Assembly (NCBI GenBank): GCA_047974855.1
Contig: JBKECT010000014.1
Coordinates: 1-64,000, forward strand
Direction: 5' to 3'
From: CAYNRG01 sp047974855
GTDB taxonomy: Bacteria > Bacillota_I > Bacilli_A > Erysipelotrichales > Erysipelotrichaceae
DNA length: 64,000 bases
Positions within the stretch are counted from its first letter, which is position 1, and the number at the start of each line of letters is the position of its first letter. The position numbers and the translations under genes were made by a program. A model generated the notes under the pieces. The model saw nothing but the letters and a program-made list of their open reading frames with translations. It did no database searches and was not told the origin of the DNA. Of this stretch, positions 9,001 through 15,767 are shown one piece after another.

Positions 9001-11295
9001 TTTAATCAGAATGTTAAATATTGGATTCAATCAAGCGAGGATATGTATAATTTCTTTGCTAACGCACGAGACATTGAAGCGCTACAAAATGCGGATAAGC
9101 TAATGAATGATATGACAGTTAGTGCAAAGTACACGTTTGAGGGAGTTAAGGTTTTTTCAATGGATCGTGTCGTACAATCTACTTCAACCTATGCGGTAGG
9201 AATTAGTATGTATTCATCACGGAGTGGAAACTACGAGTTACAAACTCAGGGAAGTGGAAGTGATACAAAATATGAAAATATGCGTGGATGGCATCAAGCT
9301 GACGGAGCTTTATATTTATACACGGATGAATACAGCAGTTATGAAGATGGATTTTGGGCAACAGTAGACTCCTATCGTTTGCCAGGAACAACAGCCGATA
9401 CAAGACAGTTATCCTTGGGAAGTGGAAAAGGAGTAAAGTCAAAACAATCGTGGGTCGGTGGATCAACCAATGGGAGCATTGGTGCAGTGGGTATGTATTT
9501 AGATAAGACCAATGTTTCAATGGATTTAACGGTAAAGAAGTCGTGGTTTCTGCTAGAAGATAAAATTATTGCATTAGGAAGTGATATCAACGGAGAAACA
9601 GAAGCCACTATTGAAACAATTGTTGAAAATAGGCTATTGGGAAAAACTAGTGAACTAGCTATAAACAGGGAAGTGATTATCAATGGAGTGATTGATGATG
9701 GTGCTCAAAAAACACAAGAGTTTCAAGAAAATTCTTGGGTGTATCTTGATGGAGCACAAGATGGAACAAGCATTGGCTATTACTTTCCAGATGGAGCAAC
9801 AGTAACTACACTAAAAGAAAGTCGTAGTGATAGCTACCTTTCAATTAACACACTTTTCGTGGATGGAAAAACGTATGAACACGATTATTTCACAATGATG
9901 ATCCAACATGGTTCAGAAGTTGTTGATGGAAACTACACTTATGTTCTAATGCCTGGTAAAACAGAAAAAGAAGTCAGTGATTACGCAGAAAATAACACAC
10001 TGGAAATTTTAAGAAATGATGATGACGCTCATGCAATTAAAGATGATAGCATTGGATTATTTGCAATGAATGTGTGGAAAGAGTCTGGGTATTCTTTAAA
10101 TGGCTATGGGGTGGATAAACAAGCATCACTTTTAGTTCAACAAATAGGTGATGAAATTGAAATCACCATTTCTGATCCAACAAGGAAACAAGGCGAAATT
10201 ACAATTTTAATGGATGCTGCTTACGAAAGTATTATTTCTTGTGACCCTCAAATTGTTCCGTTAGCGGATGAAAATGGATTTATCTTTACATCCAATGCTT
10301 CGGATGGAGGGGCATCATCAACGGTAAAATTGAAAATTGATATTCTGCTTGAAACTAGTCAATTGGAAGCTGCAATTAGCCTTGCTAAAACAATTAATGG
10401 GTTAGTATATACGCCAAGAAGTTACGCTAATCTTAAAACATTTTTAGCACAAGCTGAAGAAACACTTACGCAAGCAACAATGCAAGACGAAATTGACCAA
10501 GCGACAGAAAGCTTAATGCAATCAATTAATAAATTAGTGTATAGAGCAAATTTTTCAAAGTTAATTAGCTTAATTAATGAATGTAATTTATTAGTTAAAA
10601 ACGACTATACAACAGCAAGTTGGAATTCTTTTGAACTCATATTAAATGAAGCTACAGCAATGGTTCAAGATAAAAACACAAGTCAATCAACGCTCAATGA
10701 TATGGTGTCACGCCTGACTACAGCTAAAGAAGCACTAAAAAAGCAAGAGAGCATATCGGAAGTAAACAAGAGTAAGCTTCGTGCTGAAATTTCACTGATG
10801 GCTAGTTTAAATGAAGAAGACTATACAACTGAAAGTTGGGCTATTTACATCGCTGTAATTGATGATGGGAAAACAATTTTAGCAAAAGAAAATGCAACAC
10901 AAAATGAGGTTGATTTAGCAACACAAAAAATAAAAGAAGCAAGAGAATTCTTAGTTAAAGAAATCATTTTGGATGAAAGTTCACTTGATAAAATTTTGGA
11001 AGTAATTGATTCGCTAGATGAAAATGACTATACAAGTGAAAGCTGGAACAGGTTCACAGAGATAACTAATAGTTTGAAAGAAGAACTCAACAAAGAGGGC
11101 ATCACGCAAGAAGAACTAAATCAAATTGTGATGAAATTAGAAAATGCAGTAAATTTATTAGTTAAGGAAGAAGTGAATGAAATTCCAGATACAAATTCAG
11201 ACTCAGATTCAGCAATGCTATGGGTTGGATTAGGTACAGTTTGTTTTGCTCTAATAGCACTTCTAGCTTGGCTATTGATTAGAAAAAAAATATAA
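6001..11295 (+). CDS. Surface polysaccharide lyase, family PL8
   Basis: This is a 1764-residue secreted enzyme. In order: signal peptide (about 1-31); two similar carbohydrate-binding-like modules (about 36-220 and 313-495) sharing an Asn-Gly-Pro-Ser-Gly-Thr-Trp-Trp-Asn-Thr motif; three BIG2-type Ig-like domains (about 228-305, 495-580, 588-670); an alpha/alpha-toroid and beta-sandwich PL8 core (about 680-1450); helical FIVAR-type repeats (about 1455-1725); and a cell-wall anchor region. Catalytic residues Asn848, His898, Tyr907 and Arg961 are present with the 50/9/54 spacing I recall for pneumococcal hyaluronate lyase (N349, H399, Y408, R462); Trp794-Trp795 match the aromatic patch. PL8 enzymes cleave hyaluronan, chondroitin or xanthan by beta-elimination. 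The C-terminus has Ile-Pro-Asp-Thr-Asn (1728-1732), a membrane span and Arg-Lys-Lys, a variant sortase signal. The gene is coupled to the PTS operon by a TAATG overlap. Confidence 0.9.
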   Translation: MSIKKIIKISLAVGMMAAIVPTSNRQSLVYATEADGNYILNGGFENTESSPEVPNGPSGTWWNTDLWVNDLKPVSWDFQLYPASEGKEYYQAELINSEIKEGNLAVKVTKSGGEANSQAFFKQMRTAIEPNKVYDVSFWVKTENLSDNQYSLTIAQRNSGGTEISSAAKIIYGLTHDEWTFVTTSFSTTATTTQYDLVFKILNGATGTFYLDDIQVKENIPPVSELESISIVAATTELKKGEGLQLSVQAYPSDATLPGCVWSSTDESVASVNDTGRLTALQIGKMTVQVNCGEFNAETEFTVVQGDVQDSNNILSNGGFEEEEQSPDVPNGPSGTWWNTDLWSDNKKAVSWDFQRWNISQPNQNFNATLDESTMVEGNQSVKLTVIQSNSTTQAFLKQINVAVDANTYYDLLASTKLESLSGTAAIMRIEEYTASGSKVATTDYSLGKGTSQWEEQIQYFKTRSNTAKINLIFVIPASTTGSVWVDNVYLGKKDISLKEITLDETRVVLSNGETKVLTATLNPTYTDEIDLIWESDNSSVAIVDEQGKITALAPGTAQISVRSETNEEIQAHSSVKVVDGEILVEEIEIIGGDILLEEGSKRFVDYNLWPSTAVNLDLDLIWSSSDNNIFKVDSISGRIEAVGVGQGILSLTSADNSSVTTSIVVRVGKDETSSDYSLMKERWLLRIVGDENLNLDNEYIADYVSELSAEAQSLWDAMDKSENRATLWTLQVGDTSSADITTQFTKINTLALAFGTKGSALEGNRELYFDILEAIEFMVTEKKYNGITGTSNWWDCQIGAAQQFTDTLMILSDYMTYEEIKVYADCIGGYASNPAIQWPGITATGANRTDIGISVLGTAILLEDDAKMDLVAEKIPQVFQLVTSGDGLYLDGSLVQHTIYAYSGSYGNELMKGIGRILSTTEGTEWEFTNASIENVYKTISEGYIPLMQDGRMMSMVSGRSISRAPGTNKFSTEYSAGQETIANIMVISNFAPEEYADEFNQNVKYWIQSSEDMYNFFANARDIEALQNADKLMNDMTVSAKYTFEGVKVFSMDRVVQSTSTYAVGISMYSSRSGNYELQTQGSGSDTKYENMRGWHQADGALYLYTDEYSSYEDGFWATVDSYRLPGTTADTRQLSLGSGKGVKSKQSWVGGSTNGSIGAVGMYLDKTNVSMDLTVKKSWFLLEDKIIALGSDINGETEATIETIVENRLLGKTSELAINREVIINGVIDDGAQKTQEFQENSWVYLDGAQDGTSIGYYFPDGATVTTLKESRSDSYLSINTLFVDGKTYEHDYFTMMIQHGSEVVDGNYTYVLMPGKTEKEVSDYAENNTLEILRNDDDAHAIKDDSIGLFAMNVWKESGYSLNGYGVDKQASLLVQQIGDEIEITISDPTRKQGEITILMDAAYESIISCDPQIVPLADENGFIFTSNASDGGASSTVKLKIDILLETSQLEAAISLAKTINGLVYTPRSYANLKTFLAQAEETLTQATMQDEIDQATESLMQSINKLVYRANFSKLISLINECNLLVKNDYTTASWNSFELILNEATAMVQDKNTSQSTLNDMVSRLTTAKEALKKQESISEVNKSKLRAEISLMASLNEEDYTTESWAIYIAVIDDGKTILAKENATQNEVDLATQKIKEAREFLVKEIILDESSLDKILEVIDSLDENDYTSESWNRFTEITNSLKEELNKEGITQEELNQIVMKLENAVNLLVKEEVNEIPDTNSDSDSAMLWVGLGTVCFALIALLAWLLIRKKI

Positions 11296-11309
11296 GATGG
11301 AGGAGAAAT

Positions 11310-11723
11310 ATGAAAAAAGTACTTTTAGTTAGCCATGGTGAAATGGCAATAGGAACAAAGAAAGCAGTAGAAATGATTGCAGGTAAATCAGATAACTTGG
11401 ATGCACTATGTTTGTCAGAAGACGGGAATATTGAACAACTTAAAGCAACACTAGAATCCAAGATAAACACATATGGTGATAATCAAGTCGTCGTGGTTGC
11501 AGATTTAATGGGTGGCTCACCCTATATTGCAACAATTGATGTGTTAACACGTCAAAAAAGATTAGAGAATTCCTTTGTCGTTGCGGGGATGAATTTACCA
11601 CTTGTTCTGTCACTTGTGATGGCAGATGAAGTGGATAAAGGTAGTATCAAAGCGATGATTGAAGATTCAAAAAACTACATTTTGCTTTTTGAAGAAAATG
11701 ATGATGACGAAGTTGATTTCTAA
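11310..11723 (+). CDS. PTS mannose-family IIA component
   Basis: The 137-residue cytosolic IIA subunit receives phosphate from HPr. Its N-terminal strand Val-Leu-Leu-Val-Ser-His-Gly-Glu-Met-Ala places the active His at residue 9. The Asp-Leu-Met-Gly-Gly-Ser-Pro motif of the family is also present. It is the last gene of the operon, separated from the other PTS subunits by the regulator, murQ, hydrolase and lyase genes. That placement binds the lyase to the uptake system. The acidic C-terminal tail is short. Confidence 0.92.
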   Translation: MKKVLLVSHGEMAIGTKKAVEMIAGKSDNLDALCLSEDGNIEQLKATLESKINTYGDNQVVVVADLMGGSPYIATIDVLTRQKRLENSFVVAGMNLPLVLSLVMADEVDKGSIKAMIEDSKNYILLFEENDDDEVDF

Positions 11724-11746
11724 AAAGGGGACGTACCCCTTTTTTG
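11722..11746 (+). terminator. Intrinsic terminator of the PTS/PL8 operon
   Basis: AAAAGGGG and CCCCTTTT form a stem around a 5-nt loop, followed by a T tract. Confidence 0.85.
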
Positions 11747-11767
11747 TATATCCTAGGGAAATGATTG

Positions 11768-11804
11768 AAAAGATTAAAATTGTTATGATTTTAATCTTTT
11801 TTTA
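11768..11804 (+). terminator. Second, AT-rich hairpin with T-run
   Basis: A perfect 13-bp stem (11768-11780 with 11788-11800) and a 7-nt loop end in a T run. It looks like a back-up terminator before the next operon. Confidence 0.6.
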
Positions 11805-11854
11805 AGTATTAACCCCTACAATAAAGCTATCAACAAAGAAAGGGCGTGAGGTTG

Positions 11855-12544
11855 ATGGCTAAAGAAACTTTTAATCGATTTGAAATTAAATATAGATTGA
11901 ACCAGCAACAATGGGTAGGATTAGTAAAAGATATACAAGATTACTTGGTATTGGATTCGTATAATGTCAACAATGAATTGTACCGTATCCACACATTGTA
12001 TGTAGATACTAAAGATTTTCATTTAATTAGAGAATCAATGTCAAAGCCAGCATATAAAGAGAAAGTAAGAATTAGATCTTACAAAATGATGGAAGAGGGA
12101 GGAATGGTTTATTTAGAAATCAAAAAGAAGTACAAAGGGTTTGTAAATAAGCGAAGAACGCAAATGTTATATGAGGAAGCCTTAAGTTTTTTAAAAACTG
12201 GGGACATTGAAATTAAACCTTATATGAATGAACAAGTGGTTAATGAATTGAGATACATTATTAAGAAATATCAACTAGGAATTGCTAGCTATGTTTCTTA
12301 TGATAGAATGGCTTATTTTTCTAAAGAAGACCCAAATTTAAGAATTACTTTTGATACAAATATTAAAGAGAAAATTTTGACAGAAGAAGAAGTTCTATTA
12401 AATGATGGATGGCTTATGGAAATCAAGGTTGGAGATGCACTTCCTGTTTGGTTAAGCCGATTGTTGTCGAAGCATCAAATTTATAAACAAAGTTTTTCCA
12501 AAGTTGGAGCTGCGTATCAGCATCATTTGGAAACAATACGATAG
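11855..12544 (+). CDS. VTC-domain protein (polyphosphate polymerase-like)
   Basis: About 229 residues covering one VTC domain. Seen are the N-terminal Arg-Phe-Glu-Ile-Lys-Tyr strand, Lys-Val-Arg-Ile-Arg-Ser-Tyr, Tyr-Leu-Glu-Ile-Lys-Lys-Lys-Tyr, Arg-Ile-Thr-Phe-Asp and Leu-Met-Glu-Ile-Lys-Val, which line the tunnel of this triphosphate-tunnel fold. In yeast Vtc4 the domain makes polyphosphate from ATP; the bacterial versions are poorly characterised. It is predicted to be cytosolic. It precedes a DUF4956 membrane protein by 13 bp and a beta-helix lipoprotein, a combination found repeatedly in Firmicutes. The ATG at 11855 is favoured; a GTG at 11846 is in frame. Confidence 0.82.
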   Translation: MAKETFNRFEIKYRLNQQQWVGLVKDIQDYLVLDSYNVNNELYRIHTLYVDTKDFHLIRESMSKPAYKEKVRIRSYKMMEEGGMVYLEIKKKYKGFVNKRRTQMLYEEALSFLKTGDIEIKPYMNEQVVNELRYIIKKYQLGIASYVSYDRMAYFSKEDPNLRITFDTNIKEKILTEEEVLLNDGWLMEIKVGDALPVWLSRLLSKHQIYKQSFSKVGAAYQHHLETIR

Positions 12545-12557
12545 AAAAGAGGAAAAT

Positions 12558-13238
12558 ATGTTAGATTTTTTAGAAACAGCAGTAGCAACAGGGGCAATTA
12601 CAATTCCTGTGATGGCAATGATGGTGGCGTGTGCTTTAGTGATGGGACTTGCAATCGCACTGACCTATATGAAAACAAGTGAAAATTCATATTCAAAGAA
12701 TTTTGCAACAACACTACTTTTACTTCCAGTATTAATGAGCATTATTATTTTATTAATTGGAAATAATGTAGCAGGAGCATTTAGCTTAGCGGGGATATTC
12801 TCTGTTATTCGCTTTAGAAGTGCTCCTGGGAGTTCAAGAGATATCGTCTACATTTTATTTTGTGTTGGCGTAGGACTAGCTTGTGGTGTTTTAGAGTTTA
12901 TGTATGGAGCGATATTCACCGTTATTTTGTGCCTATTGTTATTGGTTTTACACTTTATTGGATTTGCATCAAGAGATTCAAATACAATGAGATTAAAAAT
13001 ATTAGTTCCAGAAGATTTAAATAGTGAAGATGCATTTGATGATTTATTAAAAGAGTACACAAATGGATTTGAGTTAACGCAAGTAAAAACTAAAGATTTA
13101 GGAAGTGTTTATGAGTTAGGATATGTTGTTAAGATTAAGAAGAAGAGTCAAAAAATTAAGATGATTGATGATTTACGATGCCGTAATGGAAACTTGATGA
13201 TTACGCTATCAACATTATCAATTGAAGAAGAATTTTAG
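12558..13238 (+). CDS. DUF4956 membrane protein
   Basis: 226 residues with about four membrane spans in the first 140. The conserved Ala-Gly-Ile-Phe-Ser-Val-Ile-Arg-Phe-Arg-Ser-Ala-Pro-Gly-Ser loop of DUF4956 lies in the middle, and a soluble ferredoxin-like C-terminal domain follows (about 145-226). The start was set at the ATG 6 bp after AAGAGGA; an earlier in-frame ATG lies inside the VTC gene. The molecular role of the family is unknown. Constant pairing with VTC-domain proteins suggests a membrane partner, perhaps a channel or anchor for the VTC product. Confidence 0.83.
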   Translation: MLDFLETAVATGAITIPVMAMMVACALVMGLAIALTYMKTSENSYSKNFATTLLLLPVLMSIIILLIGNNVAGAFSLAGIFSVIRFRSAPGSSRDIVYILFCVGVGLACGVLEFMYGAIFTVILCLLLLVLHFIGFASRDSNTMRLKILVPEDLNSEDAFDDLLKEYTNGFELTQVKTKDLGSVYELGYVVKIKKKSQKIKMIDDLRCRNGNLMITLSTLSIEEEF

Positions 13239-13250
13239 AAAGAGGCTAAT

Positions 13251-14792
13251 ATGAAAAAAGTTAAAATTGGATTGGTTAGTATTTTAATGTTGATTGCATC
13301 AGGATGTAGCTCAACAAGTTCTGGTTCTTCCAGTATCGCCACTGAAGGAGAAGTAATTAATTTAAGTGAAAGTGGTTCAATAACCATTAATCAAAAAGGA
13401 GTTTATACGCTTCAAGGAGAGCTTTCTAATGGAAGTGTTGTGATCGAAACCAATGGTGATGTAGAACTTATTTTGGATGGGGTATCCATTCATAATGAAA
13501 GTGGACCAGCGATTGATATCATCAGCGCAAACAGTGTGAATATTGTCGTTAATGAAGGAACTACAAATATCCTTAGTGATGGGGAGGCTTACGTCGATAT
13601 TGAAAAAGAAGGCGTTATTTATAGTAAAGCTGATTTAGTAATTAGTGGTACAGGTTTATTGGAGGTAACGGGAGCATATTCAGATGGTATTGTTAGTAAG
13701 GATAGTCTTTTAATCCAAGATACAGAGATTGTGGTTAGCGCAATTGATGATGGAATTCGAGGAAAAGATGAGCTTACAATTAGCAATGCGACAATTACAG
13801 TAGATACAGGTGATGATGCTTTAAAAACAAGTAATGAAGAGGATGCAACTTTAGGGAATTTAACTATTGAATCTGGTGTCTTTAATTTAACTGGTAGCAA
13901 AGGGATGAATGTTGTTAATGCAATAGTCATTGAAGCTGGAACGTTTGTGATTAATGCTGAAGATGATGCAATTCACTCAAACAATTCAGTTGAAATTAAT
14001 GGTGGTGAGTTTACGATTAACGCTGTAGATGATGCGATACACGCAGATGTTAATTTAGTAGTTAATGCTGGCGATATTAATATTGAAAGTAGTTATGAAG
14101 GAATAGAAGCGGATGTTATTGTTATTAATGGTGGATCAATTGAATTAGTATCAACAGATGATGGGATCAATGCTGCAACAGCAGGAGATACTTCAACTGG
14201 TGGTCAATTTATGAGCAGTGGAACAAGCACGATTACCATTAATGGTGGAGAAACAATTGTGCACGCTGGAGGAGATGGCGTAGATGCCAACGGAAGTATT
14301 TTGATGACAGAGGGTAGTCTGTTTGTGTATGGTCCGACAGATGGCGCTAATGGGTCATTAGACTATGACTCAACATTTAATGTCGATGGTGGAGAATTTT
14401 TTGCAGCAGGGTCTTCAATGATGGCTATGTCAGCAAGCACAACATCTGCACAAAACTTTTTATCCATCGGATTAAGTCAATCTTATAGTGCTCAAAGCAC
14501 GATTCAAATACTAGTGGATGGAGCAGAAGTTTTGTCAACAACAGCAACAACAGATTTTCAGTTAGTACAGTTTAGTTCTGATGGTGTTAAAACAGGATCA
14601 AGCTATCAAGTTCTAATTAACGATGAGGAAGTAGCAACCGGAACAATTAGTGAAGGAGTAACTCAAGTCGGAAGTGCGCCAAGTGGTATGGGTGGTGGCA
14701 TGGGAGGAAATGGTGGTGGAATGGGTGATCGTGGAACAATGGATCCTTCTCAAACCCCTCCAACGGATATGCAGCAACCACAACAACCATAG
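13251..14792 (+). CDS. Cthe_2159-type carbohydrate-binding beta-helix lipoprotein
   Basis: The 513-residue protein has a lipoprotein signal (Ala-Ser-Gly-Cys near residue 19) and a Ser-rich linker. A long right-handed beta-helix follows, with repeated turns such as Val-Glu-Ile-Asn-Gly-Gly and Asp-Asp-Ala-Ile-His (about 35-400), then a small domain and a Gly/Met- and Pro/Gln-rich tail (about 480-513). This matches the Cthe_2159 family (PF14262), one member of which binds polygalacturonate and calcium. It should sit on the outer face of the membrane. It is 12 bp downstream of the DUF4956 gene, so the VTC, membrane and surface proteins probably act together. Confidence 0.83.
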   Translation: MKKVKIGLVSILMLIASGCSSTSSGSSSIATEGEVINLSESGSITINQKGVYTLQGELSNGSVVIETNGDVELILDGVSIHNESGPAIDIISANSVNIVVNEGTTNILSDGEAYVDIEKEGVIYSKADLVISGTGLLEVTGAYSDGIVSKDSLLIQDTEIVVSAIDDGIRGKDELTISNATITVDTGDDALKTSNEEDATLGNLTIESGVFNLTGSKGMNVVNAIVIEAGTFVINAEDDAIHSNNSVEINGGEFTINAVDDAIHADVNLVVNAGDINIESSYEGIEADVIVINGGSIELVSTDDGINAATAGDTSTGGQFMSSGTSTITINGGETIVHAGGDGVDANGSILMTEGSLFVYGPTDGANGSLDYDSTFNVDGGEFFAAGSSMMAMSASTTSAQNFLSIGLSQSYSAQSTIQILVDGAEVLSTTATTDFQLVQFSSDGVKTGSSYQVLINDEEVATGTISEGVTQVGSAPSGMGGGMGGNGGGMGDRGTMDPSQTPPTDMQQPQQP

Positions 14793-14824
14793 TTTTAAAA
14801 TTAAAAAGAAATCTAAAATTATTC

Positions 14825-14853
14825 AGTGTTGGCTTAACGGTCAACACTTTTTT
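14825..14853 (+). terminator. Intrinsic terminator after the VTC trio
   Basis: AGTGTTG and CAACACT pair around a 10-nt loop, followed by a T tract. Confidence 0.8.
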
Positions 14854-14912
14854 ATTAATAAAGAAGATAAACTTAATAATTAATGATAGAATATGAATTA
14901 AGAGGTGAGGAT

Positions 14913-15713
14913 ATGTTTAAAGTAAGTGAATTAGCACAACTAATTGGAGTAGAGAAATCTTTTTTACATTACTATGATGAAATTGGATTAATTGTCCCAG
15001 AGAAGAATGAGAAAAATTATCGACTTTATAATGACAACGATTTAATTGCAGTTGCAAGTTCGAAGTATTATCGTTCAATGGGGATGTCTCTTAAATCTTT
15101 AAATCGGATTATACAAACATCGGATTTTGATGATAAACAAATTGAAATGGTTAAAAGGCAAGGAGAAATAAAAGAAGAAATCAGCAGGTTGCAAGATATT
15201 CTAAAGATGACAGAGTATGCAATGGCAACATACCATAGGGCATACCATCATGAAATAAAATTGTTGGATGCTCCTGTAGACTGTAGCTTTATCCCTTTGG
15301 TTTATCATGAAGAAATCATAAAAGAAAATTTGGATAGTCCTGAAACCAAAGAGTTGTTAAACTTCTTTCCTTTTGTATCCTATGGTTACTATTTCCCTGA
15401 AAAGGCACTATTATCAGAGAAAGAGTTTGATTATTATCTGGGAATTGCAGTAGTTAAAGAATTTGGTCAGAAGTACAAAATGGCAGTTCCAAACGGCACG
15501 GTTGAATGCGCTTCTTTAATAACGATATCTTTTTCGATTTCTAAAAACATAAGTGAAGAATCATTTACTTACGAGGATTTTGAAGAAGTTCGTCAATTTG
15601 CACAAGCTCACAACTTAACCCTTACAGGGGGAGGAGTAGCCTATTGTGTGTTTACAAATTACCAAAGAGAAAAAGGGAATACAAATTTCTTTATGCAATT
15701 TTTCACAAAGTAG
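14913..15713 (+). CDS. MerR-family transcriptional regulator
   Basis: 266 residues. The N-terminal winged-helix MerR domain (about 1-70) includes Val-Ser-Glu-Leu-Ala and Tyr-Asp-Glu-Ile-Gly-Leu-Ile. A helical linker (about 75-110) and an effector-binding domain resembling the GyrI/BmrR class (about 120-266) follow. The start was set at the ATG after AGAGGTGAGG. Its stop codon touches the -35 box of a MerR-style promoter for the downstream reductase, which it very probably controls by untwisting the long spacer. The inducing ligand is unknown; the multidrug-type C-domain suggests a small organic compound. Confidence 0.82.
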   Translation: MFKVSELAQLIGVEKSFLHYYDEIGLIVPEKNEKNYRLYNDNDLIAVASSKYYRSMGMSLKSLNRIIQTSDFDDKQIEMVKRQGEIKEEISRLQDILKMTEYAMATYHRAYHHEIKLLDAPVDCSFIPLVYHEEIIKENLDSPETKELLNFFPFVSYGYYFPEKALLSEKEFDYYLGIAVVKEFGQKYKMAVPNGTVECASLITISFSISKNISEESFTYEDFEEVRQFAQAHNLTLTGGGVAYCVFTNYQREKGNTNFFMQFFTK

Positions 15714-15744
15714 TTGACTATCAAGCTACTTGATAGTTTATTAT
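15714..15744 (+). promoter_or_regulatory. MerR-type promoter: 19-bp spacer with perfect dyad
   Basis: TTGACT (15714-15719) and TATTAT (15739-15744) are 19 bp apart, the over-long spacing typical of MerR-activated promoters. The spacer holds ACTATCAAG, CTA, CTTGATAGT (15717-15737), a perfect 9-bp inverted repeat around 3 nt. This is the expected operator of the regulator encoded immediately upstream. Confidence 0.82.
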
Positions 15745-15767
15745 CATGTTATATCAAGGAGGAAATT

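Noticed and set aside
7575..9683. Several minus-strand frames of 70-105 codons inside the lyase gene
   Set aside because: They lack start signals and known motifs, and the plus frame is continuous and conserved.
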